This document shows, in pieces, positions 1 to 10,639 of a DNA stretch of 64,000 bases (position 1 is the stretch's first letter; each line of letters opens with the position of its first letter). Source of the DNA: Cordylochernes scorpioides (taxonomy: Eukaryota; Arthropoda; Arachnida; Pseudoscorpiones; Chernetidae); the NCBI GenBank assembly GCA_030710605.1, contig CP092874.1, positions 69,985,556 to 70,049,555 on the forward strand, given 5' to 3'. The notes under the pieces are model-generated. The model searched no databases, was not told the DNA's origin, and saw only the letters and a list, made by a program, of their open reading frames with translations. Position numbers and translations under genes: made by a program.

Positions 1-255
1 TATATTTTCAAGACACACACAGTTTGGGGCGGGACGTTTCACAAGAGAGACATCCACGGCGCCAATTTATAATTGTAACGAATAGTATTTTAATTAAAAC
101 ATTTTAAAAACGCACAGTTTGGAACGGGACGTTTCACAAGAGTGACATCCATTGCGCCAATTTATAATTGTAACGAATAGTATTTGAATTAAAACGTTTT
201 TAAAATATATACGCACTCGGGTAAAACCCGGGCGTTGCCCGGGCCATTCGTCTAG
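1..255 (+). mobile_element. Non-autonomous Helitron, 3' part
   Basis: The 3' terminus shows the Helitron signature: a GC hairpin CCCGGGCGTTGCCCGGG, about eight bases, then CTAG (252-255). Upstream are two direct copies of a ~100-bp unit, starting near 18 and 117, each containing GGGACGTTTCACAAGAG and GCGCCAATTTATAATTG. The same unit recurs at 17.1-17.4 kb and 44.4 kb, so it belongs to the family body. The 5' end lies outside the window. No coding capacity is seen. Confidence 0.8.
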
Positions 256-303
256 TTTTTAGATAGTCACTTATAGAAGAGATTATTTTTATATATTAAT
301 ATA

Positions 304-473
304 CAGTAAAACCTCCATGAGAGGACATACGGGCTAGAGGACACCTTTTTACAAAGAACAGTTTTCATTTGCAAAATTACCATTTTCACTATGTAGCAAC
401 TGTAAGAGAACACCTCTCCATAAAGGACACTTTTGCTCTGCAACTAGGTGTCCTTTACAGATAGTTTTTACTG
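304..473. mobile_element. Pogo/Tigger-like MITE
   Basis: A 170-bp element with terminal inverted repeats (CAGTAAAACC at the left, GTTTTTACTG at the right), flanked by a TA duplication (302-303 and 474-475). It has no ORF. The CAGT start and TA target are typical of the Tc1/mariner-pogo group. A partial relative lies at about 24580-24670. Confidence 0.65.
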
Positions 474-528
474 TACATTATTGTAAAATCCAAAATTATA
501 TGTATGCTTTAATTGATAAACTCCTATC

Positions 529-988
529 TCTATATATATAAAAGTCAATTTCTGTCTGTCTGTCTCTTTCGCGATAAACTCAAAAACTACTGAACCAATT
601 GGTACCAAATTTTGCATGTCGCTTTTTATAAACCTGAGGAAAATTTTCGGCTGCATTTTGATTAGTATTTTTGGCTATTTCTTTTTTTCATTTGAAGAAC
701 TTTTTTTTACATTTTCAACTTTTTTTTATTAAAACTATATATTTTTAGTCAGAAAATGATGATGACGATATTGCTGTATCATGTTTGATTATTAGATACA
801 TAATTATATCGGGAAAAATTCCAAAAAGCAGAGACCGCGGGTGAAACCAGTTCATTATTTTGTACGCAGGAACAAAATTCTAACAGAAAAACATTCATTC
901 GAGCAGAATGAATATTCGTAACGAATATTATTTGAATAAAAACATTTAATCGGGTAAAACCCGGGCGTTGCCCGGGTCATTCGTCTAG
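529..988 (+). mobile_element. Non-autonomous Helitron, complete
   Basis: The 460-bp element starts TCTATATATATAAAAG and ends with the hairpin CCCGGGCGTTGCCCGGG followed by TCATTCGT and CTAG (985-988). It has no terminal inverted repeats and no coding region. Its middle (about 760-900) matches pieces at 16.8-16.95 kb and 17.4-17.5 kb. Confidence 0.8.
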
Positions 989-1701
989 TACTACTATATA
1001 AAAAATACAAAATAGGAAATACAACCAATATTTTTAATGAATCCCCTTTTTTTGCCTTGGAATGATCAAAGGATATTTTTAGTAACAACTTTCAATTGTA
1101 ATTTCATATTTACAACAAAAAAAAAAGGTAAATAAAATTCAATAACTAAACAATTTTTAATTTTTAAATTTATATAATTAAATAGATTTATATATATATA
1201 TAGTCACTCTTCCTGTGATTATTTATAACCATGGGGTATAAGTTTAGCGATGATTTTTGGTAAGGGCTATTTTTATCGACAATTTTAAAAAATTCAAGTA
1301 AAAGGAACTTCAAAATTATCTTCATTACAAAGCAATTTTTCATCGGTCTTCATATCCCTGTATTCATATTTACAGTCAAAGGTTTTGGAAATACAGCACA
1401 GTGTTAAAATAGTGTTTATTCATAATACACCATAAAATGTATGTTACTTGACCGAAAAGTAATTTATTAAGAAGTATCCGAGGAATTGAAATGTGATTTA
1501 GCCAGTAAAATATTTTTACATAGAATAAAAAGGGGACGCATTCCAGAATACAATGTTAAAGAACGTTCAAGAATAATGTAAAAAATTCGGAGAACAACTG
1601 ATTGGCCAATCTAAAGCGATTTCGCAAGGCTCAGGGCTGGCGGCTTACCAACCATGACCGTTCTGAAAAGATCTACTCCGGGATATATAGGGATGAGGAA
1701 C
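989..1701. other. AT-rich stretch without recognised genes
   Basis: AT-rich DNA with a short TA run near 1190-1202. Nothing coding is recognised. The last ~100 bases become GC-richer and form the left flank of the LINE insertion that follows. Confidence 0.5.
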
Positions 1702-1715
1702 TCATGCCAAGAAGT

Positions 1716-2280
1716 ATTGACAATTAAAACATCTTTATTGACTTCTTATTCAATATTTACAGAATAAAATTTTCATCGATAAAATAATTATTTACAGTCA
1801 GCCAGGTAGACACCGCGATAGTGTCCGCCTCCAGGAGATGACCTCGATGGCCTCACCCAGTCCAACCTGGACGAAGGTAGATTCTTGACTTCGCCGATGT
1901 GAGGATGGCCAGTTCGTCATCCTCGAGGCTGGCCCCGAAGGTCCAAGCCTGTAGGTCAGGCGGTCTCCTGATGATGTTGCAGGCTTCGCGGACGAGGGAC
2001 CTGATCTTGCGGCATCCCCAGTATCGGTGACCCAAGGAGCCGTCGGCGGACCCGCAGGAAGGGCAAGACGTCCGGCAGATGCTGAGTGGTCCTGGTAGGG
2101 AAGGGCATGCAGTGCCAGTCGGAGCGTCATATTCCCATTGTGACCGAGAAGGCGCCGCTTCGTAGCGATGACCAGTCAACTCTCTCAGGGACATTGACGG
2201 TGGACGCCCATCTCTCGAGGAACCGGGCGATTGGCAGGGCCGCAAGGCGCGGGTGTTCCAGTGCGCGACGGGCCGTGTAG
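1716..2280 (-). mobile_element. 5'-truncated Tx1-like LINE with 14-bp TSD
   Basis: A 565-bp 3' end of a LINE on the minus strand. It encodes the C-terminal CCHC motif (CPSCGSADGSLGHRYWGC) and a downstream region like RPPDLQAWTFG, shared with the large copies at 52.7-62.2 kb, but in several frames. A perfect duplication TCATGCCAAGAAGT borders it at 1702-1715 and 2281-2294. Its 3' end reads TTTTAATTGTCAAT and lacks the (TC)n tail of the 57-62 kb copies. It is a pseudogene fragment. Confidence 0.8.
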
Positions 2281-2294
2281 TCATGCCAAGAAGT

Positions 2295-2727
2295 CGAAGA
2301 ACGAAGCTACGTGGTGTACTCCAAGCAAGCTGCTGTCTCAAGAGGTCGGGCTGCTGCTTACCGTCGACACCGGTGTATTTCGTGGAATATTCTAGAAGGT
2401 TCTACCAACTTCTGTCTCCTGTTCTGCTCCTGCTTTTCTTCACTGTGCTGTAGTTGGTGAGTTTGTAACTGCTGTTTTCTTTGTTGTTGTTTTATTTTTG
2501 CACTCTTCTGTAATTATTGTATCGATTAGGCTTAAAAAAACAATGGTTGCCTGTAAAGTCGGTTTTACGGGCGAAGATTTTACGTGACAACGGTAGAATA
2601 TTTATTGATATGAATATAATTAAATTGCACAATAGGAACAAGGAATTGAATGAAAATAAGAATTGCACAAATTTTAACTATAGAAATATATTTTGTTTAC
2701 TAAAACATTGTACATGTAAACTAAAAC
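2295..2727. other. Unassigned flank
   Basis: GC-richer DNA to about 2450 continues the sequence split by the LINE insertion, then AT-rich DNA follows. With the insertion and one TSD copy ignored, a single reading frame crosses the junction, but no known domain is recognised. Confidence 0.35.
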
Positions 2728-3270
2728 TTAACTAATTCCTATTTGAGTGATTTTGTTGAGGATAGGACGATGATAGGAGAAATATGAAATGAAAGGAAGT
2801 GTTTCTGCTGTAATGTGTCTTGCGAAAGTCAAGTCGATAGTTGTTCCTTTTAACGTAGTTGACTTAGAAACGTTTGATACGCAATCAAGATTATACGTAT
2901 TTTTCATGAATTTAAGAAACGAGTTGTCAGGCTTTACGTTTTTGTTAAAATCACCAGACAGAAGAATCGGTATACTAGAATCAACTTGCACGAACGGTGG
3001 CACGTACTGGCTGTTGTGAATGTACGGACCGAGTCCTTGCCATAGTAACATTCCAATATCCTGCATACTAGCTCCTGGATGAATATATACAGCACCGAGT
3101 ATAAACTTGAAGCTAGTATTAGCGGCGAAGCAAGTAACTTCAGTCATGCACATGTCACCCTTGGTTTTAATGACACGAGTTACGTCTGTAATCGCAACTT
3201 GGAACACTTCCGCCGTAGATGTCGATGATAATTTACGATAGATCGCCACTCCACCAGCCGCGTTGGTATT
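2728..3270 (-). pseudogene. Helitron-associated AP-type endonuclease, C-terminal fragment
   Basis: A 173-codon open stretch encodes the second half of an endonuclease/exonuclease/phosphatase domain. SGDFNKNVKPDNSF holds the GDFN metal-binding motif, then TTIDLTF, then FSYHRPIL, where the usual SDHRP motif has Tyr in place of Asp. From memory, this domain is fused to the Rep/helicase protein of arthropod Helentron-type Helitrons. No Rep or helicase part is present, and the frame is lost just upstream of GGVAIYRKL near 3260, where a direct repeat begins. The replaced catalytic Asp and the missing N-terminus suggest it is dead. An alternative is a LINE endonuclease, but no reverse transcriptase follows. 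Confidence 0.6.
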
Positions 3271-3272
3271 TG

Positions 3273-3556
3273 AAAATCAAAACACTTATTCAGATCGAAG
3301 GTTCAAATTTTTGCTAAATAAATTTGAAATTAAATAAAATTTGTAATTGTAAATGATGAAGTTGAAAATTAAAACATTTACTTAAATTAGATGTTAAAAT
3401 TCTTGCTCAACACAGTTTAAATAAAGTTTTCTTATATCTGCCACTTTTTCTTAATATTTGTAATTTTAAAGAATCAATTCGAAAATCAAAACATTTATTC
3501 AGATCGAAGGTTCAAATTTTTGCTAAATAAATTTGAAACTATTTAAAATTTGTAAA
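3273..3556. repeat. Direct repeat pair, ~75 bp
   Basis: Two copies of a ~75-bp sequence containing TTCAGATCGAAGGTTC lie at about 3273-3349 and 3481-3556, separated by ~130 bp. The function is unknown. They may be internal repeats of a non-autonomous element. Confidence 0.6.
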
Positions 3557-3708
3557 ATAATAATTAATTAATTAATTAATTTTAAACTAATAATTTACTT
3601 AACACTATCAACATTTATCAATAGTATTTTTTATTTTTATTTATTGTTACAAAAGCACGAAGTCCAAAGGACTATTGTGCTGTGCTAGTATTATTTATAT
3701 ATATATGA

Positions 3709-5718
3709 TTAATTATTTACACGATGGATTAGTATTGTTTTGTAAATTATTGTACAAATAGTTCTAAACTTAACAAAGTTCTCATAAGATAGAGTATATA
3801 CACAAAGAGAATTTGGTAATGTTTCAAAGTATCTACATACAATTTGATTAGTCAGAGGGCAAGATAAAAGAAGATGCTCTGGTGATTCAACATCTAAGCG
3901 GCATTCACATGTTGGATCATTGATAGCATTCAGTTTGAATAGGAAACTTAAGAAGGGTCCTTTGCCAGTTAAGAATAAAGTAGTGAATTTATCAGAAGAA
4001 ATGAAATTTGGGACAGCAATTGGAAAGAATTTCTTGAACAGTTCATTAGATTGAGAAAGATAAAACTTAAATTTTAGATCCAGATATAGTTTGTTTAATT
4101 CTTTTTGAAGGGGTTTTTTGAGTGTTCGATCTGTGAGAGAATTTGTCATATTATACTTTGTTTGTAATAATTCAAGATAATCGGACAGTAAAGGGGTTTT
4201 CGCTAGTATATGTGTGATGTAAGAAGATGAAGTCCTATAAGCATGAATGCATCTAATAAGAATTTGATATTGTATAGAATTCAACTTGGATCTTTTTGCT
4301 GCAGTGATAAAAGGAAACCAAATATTTGATGCATAGCTTATTGTAGAGCGTATCATAGCTTTATATAAGATCAATCTACGTCTAGTATCAATGCCCCAAG
4401 TACGTGCACATAATGAGAATAATATATTCTTATGTTTCGTAGCTTTCATAATTATATTGTCAACATGTGTTCCAAAATTAATCTTATTCCTTTGTCTATG
4501 ATTTTTAAAAATAAATCCCAAAATTTTAACAGTTTCTGATGGTTGAATTATTTTTCCATCAAAATTAATGGGCAATTTTTCATAGTTATGTAGATAGAGT
4601 ATACCTGTTTTGTTTGGACTTAGTGAAAGTTTTACCTTTTCACACCATGCTTTGATTTTTACTAAACATTTGGTAATATTATACTGAAGATCATAGATGT
4701 TTGAACTCCATACCACAAATGTCACATCGTCCGCGAAAGCAATTACTCTAGCAAAACTTTCCTTAAAAGATAAGTTGAAATCATTAAGTAATATATTCCA
4801 AAGAATAGGAGAAATAATACCACCCTGGGGACATCCCTTATTTATCTTTTTTATACACTTTACATTAGTATATTTAAACTCTACACTCCGGTCTTCAAAG
4901 TAAGAATTAATTATTTTTATAAGTACCGCTGGAAAATTTGCCTTGTCCAATTGTTGGAGAATTGCCGGATGCCATGCGTTGTCGAAAGCTCCGCTGATGT
5001 CCACTGTTACTATTGCCGTATTTTCTGTTTCTCTTTTCAGAAGACTTAATTTAGTTATTTCTTGTAAAGCAGAGATTGTTGATTTTTCTTGTGTAAATCC
5101 ATGTTGAGCAGGATGCATAACATTATTGCTATTAATATGATTTAAAAGTTCAATATGAATTAGACTTTCGAAAATTTTACCTAAATTAGAAGACAAGCTT
5201 ATAGGGCGGTAGGCTTTCGGATCTTTATAATTTTCTTTATTAGGTTTTTTTATAATCATTACTGCTGACTTTCTCCAGGCCTCCGGATAATAATTAAGTC
5301 CCATACAAGCATTGAACAATTTTGTTAACACAGGAGATATATGATGAACTGCCGTTTTGATCATCTGATTGCTTATATGAGCTATTCCTGGAGCCTTGCC
5401 ATTTTTAAGTTTTTTTATTATTGAACAGATTTGAATATTATCAAAATAAATGATTTTATCATTAGAAAAAGTATAACTCTTGTCTCTGATTAATTTATGA
5501 TAGTTTGTGTCAGAAGATTGACAGTCATTCGGAAATAGAGAAGATAAAAGATTTTTCATTTCTGATTCGAGCACATCTTGAGATACATTTAGAATTGGTA
5601 AATCAAAAGACCTAGGAGAAATTTTTTGTTTAAAAGTTTTGTAAGTATTACCAAAAGGAGATGTATTTTCAACTTCCTCCAGGAATACCCTCCAGCTTAC
5701 ATTTCTTGTTTTTTTCAA
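3709..5718 (-). pseudogene. Jockey-like LINE reverse transcriptase
   Basis: A 669-codon open frame covers most of LINE ORF2: the RT fingers and palm (GKAPGIAHISNQMIK, KAYRPISL), motif A (VDISGAFDNAWHP), motif B (GCPQGGIISP), motif C (AFADDVTFVV) and a C-terminal CCHC-type motif (CECRLDVESPEHLLLSC). No RNase H domain follows, as expected for Jockey-superfamily elements. The RT frame itself looks intact, but a frame change near 5720-5830 separates it from its endonuclease, so the full ORF2 is broken. Downstream the 3' UTR ends with GCACAATAGTCCTTTGG and AATAAATAAA near 3640-3690. Confidence 0.85.
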
Positions 5719-5827
5719 TAATATTCATATACTTATTTCGTATTTCTTTATACATTTTTTCATCAACTAGCTGTCTATTAGACCGTTTACCCCGATAATA
5801 TAGATTTCGAACATATTTAAAATGATT

Positions 5828-6430
5828 TTAAAAAAGTTCCAGTTCATCCGTCCACCAATTAAATGGATTATTATTTAAATATTTTGGTTTTAATCGTAGA
5901 GATGCATATGCAGCTTCAATTAATATGTCAGTTATGAGAGAAACTACACAGTTTATATCGTTTATATTTACTATTTTACCTAATTTCATCATTGCCTCAT
6001 TTATCCTAGACACATTGATTGCCTGCTCATATTTTTGCCAATTGGCTCTTTTTTCTTGAAAATACCATGTAGAATTATTTTCATGTAATAAACTTTCTGT
6101 TTCCAGACTAATGTCGAATGAGATTGCGTGATGGTCTGTGATTTGCGAAAGATTCAACGTTTTCCATCCATTAACAAGTACATGAGCATGACTATTAGTA
6201 ATAGTAAGGTCTATTATACTTAATCCTCGACATGTTTTGTTTCGATTGTTATGTATGAGCATATTGTGAAAATCAATTATAGGTTGAAGTCTTCTACCGT
6301 TTTGATTAATAATATTATCAAACCACATCTGACTTCGAGCGTTGAAATCTCCAGCTAAAATCAATGGATTTGTGTTAAAAATTTTAATTAATTTATCAAG
6401 GAATTGAACATGAGTATGACATAACCTATA
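5828..6430 (-). pseudogene. LINE endonuclease domain (same element)
   Basis: This encodes the second half of the AP-type endonuclease of the LINE whose RT lies just downstream. LILAGDFNARS holds the GDFNA motif, IIDLTITN follows, and TDHHAISF is the variant SDH motif. A stop near 5828 and a frame change divide it from the RT. The first half of the domain is missing or unrecognisable. A solo LTR at 6450 interrupts the upstream sequence. Confidence 0.75.
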
Positions 6431-6449
6431 AACTCAGTTTCTCAACTTT

Positions 6450-6763
6450 TGTGTCAATCTAACAATTAATCAATCAATCATAGTTTACGATAATGAAATA
6501 TCAGTGTACAATTATTTACCTTTATTGTTGTAGTTGTTGTAAATGACGAATCTAAGCACTCCACATTTTCACTACAGACACAGCTGACGATACTTTAACC
6601 ACACGTGTGAACTTGTATTATGACGCTTTCTTGTTTTTCCAACGCCAAGAACGTTCGACAAAGACAGAGACAAGCATGCGCCGATTCAATGCCCCTAATT
6701 CTCTAGCGCTGCACGCGCAGCACTCTCGTTCGATGACTCATCGTAACGTTACCGGGCGTTACA
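6450..6763. mobile_element. Candidate solo LTR, 4-bp TSD CTTT
   Basis: A 314-bp segment starts TGTGTCAATC and ends CGGGCGTTACA. The TG...CA termini are flanked by CTTT on both sides (6446-6449 and 6764-6767). It is GC-richer than its surroundings and has no ORF. It sits in or beside the 5' part of the Jockey-like LINE. No internal retrotransposon region is attached, so it is read as a solo LTR. Confidence 0.55.
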
Positions 6764-6966
6764 CTTTTTCATAAGTGACTCCCAGCCGCAACCTAATTTA
6801 AGACGTTGTCACGTCAAAAAGTTCTAAAGATTCTTTGAACCCACCGAAGTTATTCTTTGTAAACTAACAGCGCAACAAAATTATATAGGTAGGTAGGATT
6901 GAGAAACATCTATAATTGGTAAAATTACCTGTTTTAAGCACAACAGTATGGAAAATAGATACAGTG

Positions 6967-7181
6967 AACAATTAAAATAATTTTATTGGCATCTTGTCGA
7001 TACATGCAAAGGTGCACAGTCTGCATTATTTGTAAAAGATAATTATATATTTATGCATAACACCATGTACAATAAATATGGTGCCTCTGCCACCGCCGCA
7101 GAGTTTGGTGGAAAATTTCCAGCAGGTCTCCAGCGACACGACGCATTTCGCGATCTACGAATGAACGTAGGGAAAACGCAA
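6967..7181 (-). mobile_element. 5'-truncated LINE tail with 17-bp TSD
   Basis: A 215-bp insertion is flanked by perfect copies of GGAAAATAGATACAGTG (6950-6966 and 7182-7198). The minus strand carries a LINE-like 3' UTR with ATCGACAAGATGCCAATAAA, resembling the 3' ends of the large Tx1-like copies (GACAAGATGTCAATAAA). A few residues of the ORF2 C-terminus may remain. Confidence 0.75.
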
Positions 7182-7198
7182 GGAAAATAGATACAGTG

Positions 7199-7529
7199 GA
7201 GGTTCATATTAAAGACTTCCTAAAAACATGGCTAAAAATCAGCCTTTCTCAGAGTTGGTCTCTTGTCAACATTTTCTTTATCAGGTATAATCTCTCGGCC
7301 ATCATTTATTTATTTTTATTTTTTTCAGTTTTACAAAACTAACATTTTATAGCATTTTACGAGTGAATTCGTCACTTTTAAAAATATATTCGTTGCCTTT
7401 AAAAATAATATTGCTATGTATATATAAATATCAAAAGACAATATCAAAAAATTAATGAAATACATTTGACATTAAGTTCAAAACACTAATATAGGAGCAA
7501 ATAACCACGAAATGAATTCTAAACAGATT
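7199..7529. other. AT-rich stretch, nothing recognised
   Basis: No ORF, repeat family or motif can be assigned here. Confidence 0.4.
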
Positions 7530-7772
7530 TTATTGGATAAACTGGTGTTCTTGTGTGGTCAGGAATACATTTTTGCGAATGCGAGTAAACCATCCTTCAC
7601 CGTCTCCTGATGTAATTCTACTGATTGCATCAGTGATAACCTCGCATAGCGTGATGTCATGTCGAGGAAGCAGCGACCTTACCAATGTTTTAATATTGCT
7701 AAATGAAAATTCGATTGGATTTAGCATATATGAATATGGTGACAAAAACTTCACGCTGTTTCTTGGCTGACT
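7530..7772 (-). pseudogene. IS630/Tc1-like transposase, C-terminal fragment
   Basis: The minus strand encodes about 80 residues including LSPYSYMLNPIEFSFS. This matches the conserved region around the last catalytic acidic residue (PYSPxLNPIE) of DDE transposases of the IS630-Tc1-mariner group, followed by the usual C-terminal helix region. Everything upstream is replaced by GC-rich repeats and an AAT/ATT tract at 7831-8044, so only the last domain part survives. Confidence 0.7.
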
Positions 7773-7830
7773 AACAGATGCCCGTGTTTCTGCAGATGTG
7801 TGTGCGCCAGCGAGCACGTGACCTCCCTGT

Positions 7831-8044
7831 GCGCGCGCATCCGTGACAGAACCGGCCGGCCCATGACGGTCGTGACTATATATATACTGGATGGATAATA
7901 ACAATAATATAATAATAATAATAATAATAATTATTATTATTATTATTATCATTAGATAATGATAATGATCATAATGATGATGCGCGCGCATCCGTGACAG
8001 AACCGGCCGGCCAGCCGGCCCATGACGGTCGTGACTATATATAG
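7831..8044. repeat. GC-rich direct repeats around an AAT/ATT palindrome
   Basis: Two direct copies of a ~55-bp unit (GCGCGCGCATCCGTGACAG, CCGGCC..., CATGACGGTCGTGAC) lie at about 7831-7882 and 7982-8044. Between them is an (AAT)n tract running into (ATT)n, which can fold on itself. The second copy carries an extra CCGGCCAG. The origin is not recognised. Confidence 0.75.
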
Positions 8045-8059
8045 GGATAGATTTGAGTC

Positions 8060-8785
8060 AATTTAACCTTTTTCAAATACTTTTATCCAACATTTCAGCA
8101 ACCTGTTGTAGTCCATTTTCAAATAATTCAATTTTGATAAAGCTTATTTGATGCCAAATTTTGAATGGTCTGATATTTGAAACAATTAGAGCACGAGGCG
8201 CAATGACAATGAAACTTTGTAATATATGTAGTATTATAAGGTTGAAGTAAATCATTTAAAACTATATTATAGAGTCAACCTGCAATTGGAGTGTTCCATA
8301 GGATTTTTACTTATTAAACCTATGTAGGTTACATCTATATATATAAAAATCAATGTTTGTATGTTTGTATATGTCCGGTATACAAATTCGCAGTAGTTCA
8401 CAAATTCAAACCAAAATTTCCATACATAGGTAAAGAAATACAGGGAAGACGATTGGCTATTTTAAAAATATATATAAATCAATTATTAAAAGTATATATT
8501 CAAATTATTCTACTTAGCTCACGAACAGCGCCCTCTATCAAAGATTAGATTAAATTATGCTGATGCAAACAAATAGATAATGCTTATAACAAACAATTAT
8601 TTACAAAATCTTATCTAAATATATATCACTCGGGTAGATATGCACACGGGTCTATCCCGGGGCGAAGCCCAGGTCACCCGTCTAGTAAAGGATAAAGTAA
8701 AACACTTACTATTTTTGCGTTGAAATATTCATAACTTATCATGACATGACTGGGTCTCAGATGAGAGACCACCTCTTTGAGAGAG
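8060..8785 (-). mobile_element. Degenerate mariner-like element
   Basis: This minus-strand copy belongs to the same element as the regions at 36.0-36.4 kb and 44.14-44.9 kb, which share blocks such as ACTTGGCATCAAATAAGC and TTGGCTCTATAATATAG. A short ORF on this strand ends in GLQQVAEMLDKSI-like residues typical of the region before the last catalytic motif. The copy is split by a Helitron at 8334-8685. Uninterrupted sequence at 36.08 kb gives the empty site. Confidence 0.6.
8334..8685 (+). mobile_element. Non-autonomous Helitron inside a mariner copy
   Basis: A 352-bp element starts TCTATATATATAAAAATC and ends with a hairpin CCCGGGGCGAAGCCC then AGGTCACCCGT and CTAG (8682-8685). The flanking bases are A on the left and T on the right. 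Comparison with the uninterrupted relative near 36090 indicates insertion between A and T, the target choice specific to Helitrons. The body contains ATGTCCGGTATACAAATTCG, shared with 17.6, 26.4 and 44.6 kb. Confidence 0.85.
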
Positions 8786-9300
8786 GTTGTTGGGGGGGGG
8801 GGGGGGGTCTTGGGAGACTCTACTGTATATACCTACATATAAATATATTCGATGCATTTACTCGCATTAAGGTTCATATAGTATATATAACTCCAGATCC
8901 TGAGATTAGACTTTTATCTTTGTTTCAATTAAAGAATATATATTTAAACTTCATTAGGTATCTCTTTCTAAATTTTGTTTTTTTATAATTTTTCTATACA
9001 GAAGGAAAATAATTATATATATATGTCGTGGTCAAATGAAAAGGCGCAACCGTTATGCCAAGCGAACAGCGTACCCGCGATGTCCGCCACCTTTATTTTT
9101 TGTACAGTTTTTAATAGATGGATGAATTTGCATATTTACATTTTAACACAAGCTTAACATATTTACATACTTCTTTTGACGAAAATAAATTATATCTCTT
9201 GGGCATTAATTATACAAATTATGACATATATATTAATTATAAAGCAATACCGTGCCATATATATATAAGAAATGAAAGTATTAAGGCATGAATGTTTCTT
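8786..9300. other. Unassigned AT-rich stretch
   Basis: Apart from a poly-G run at about 8778-8793 nothing is recognised; small ORFs here have no coding signal. Confidence 0.4.
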
Positions 9301-9761
9301 TCATACGTAAAACAAATTTCTACTATCCTTAATGCGGTGAAAAAATATATTGGGAGGACTTGGTTCATCAGTGGTGAACTTTCTCAGCGGTTTTGTCAAT
9401 TTAATCTATCAGACCGCTTTTTAGAGCTCTAATACTGCATTGGATGATATTTAATTTAATCATTGTATAATCATTTAACTTTATAATGAGATAAAACATT
9501 AATAAGGTAGAATACTGGCTGTTGTTCTAGATCCATTCGTTGATCGGGTCACATGTCTAGTTCTTCGTATTTATTACTGGTCTTTCAATTTGGTATAAAG
9601 TGTTTTAACTGAATATGCTTTAAACTTGTACCATTTATATAAGCCATATATAAGCAGAATCGTCCAATACAGAATTAGAGCTCAAAAAGCGGTATGGTAG
9701 ATTAAATTGGCCAAACTGCTGGGATGGTTCCCCACTGATGGGCCAAACCCTCCCAATATAT
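9300..9761. mobile_element. Foldback element copy, interrupted
   Basis: Two halves of the CATCAGTGGTGAAC foldback family lie in opposite orientation at about 9300-9420 and 9690-9761. The 9421-9690 insert is itself bordered by inverted AGAGCTCTAATACTG and CAGAATTAGAGCTC and contains a Helitron-like 3' end (…GGGTCACATGTCTAG, about 9546-9560). The right half is cut by the solo LTR at 9762. Confidence 0.6.
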
Positions 9762-10221
9762 TGAAGCGGTGCAGCAAAGAAGTAGAAGAGAATACGTGGG
9801 CAAGCCAAGAGAAGAAGGTATGCAGGGGCCCCTTCAAGGAAGTGTTGATTGACAAATTCCAGAGGAGGGGGTGGCAGACGGATAGTCCAGCTGGTGTCGT
9901 CGTGAAGGAAGCAGCCGAGCTTAGCGGCCGGCCTGCCGGGGGGTTGTGCACCGAGAAGACCTGACAGTCTGGGGAGAGAAGTCTGTCTGGTGACTCCGGG
10001 ACCGTGTGGATTAACAAGAGGAGGACGGTGCAAAGAAGGACGAGGAGGAACCTACCCGGGGCAGACATCGAAGGCAAGTTTATCTTCTATGTCTAGTTAC
10101 TAATATCATTTTTAAAGATCTGGTAATAAATCCATTGTACTAAGCTGTATCCAAAACGAACCCACATTGTTTTCTCAGAAACCTTGCACACAAACATCGA
10201 CGGCTGAGAAGAGTCGTAACA
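9762..10221 (+). mobile_element. Solo LTR (gypsy-like), TSD ATAT
   Basis: A 460-bp segment starts TGAAGCGG and ends GTCGTAACA, with ATAT on both sides (9758-9761 and 10222-10225). It has a polyadenylation signal AATAAA near 10123. A second copy of the same LTR lies at 62345-62743, also with ATAT. The 4-bp duplication and ATAT target resemble some gypsy lineages. No internal region is present. Confidence 0.75.
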
Positions 10222-10225
10222 ATAT

Positions 10226-10600
10226 TTTAATCGCAATCAGAACATTAGAAAGCGTGTTTTGTTTGGTTTTAAATGTGTGCTTTGTAGTTGTATTTATTAT
10301 ATGAAGCAATATACATATATAGATTTAATAAAACATCACATTTTAGATCCTCGAATATAAATATTTTATTTATAAGCATTAGACAGCCATAGCTTAATCA
10401 GATACAAGCTGGAATACACCGGTATATGGAGCTGTTGTTCTAAAAAGAAAAAGATCGCTTCTCACGTCAAAGAGCTGTTGTTGTTATTGTCATGTCCAAT
10501 GAAGAGCCTCAGATATCTCCAAGCACCTCTATCACAGCAGTCGCAATGCTCAATATGTTTGCAGATAAAGCTCTGTCTCGCATTTACTGTATATTTACTA
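10226..10600. other. Unassigned stretch
   Basis: AT-rich DNA; the first bases are the end of the foldback copy split by the LTR. No gene is recognised. Confidence 0.4.
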
Positions 10601-10639
10601 TTAATAGACATTTTACATATTAATATGATGCATTATCGC

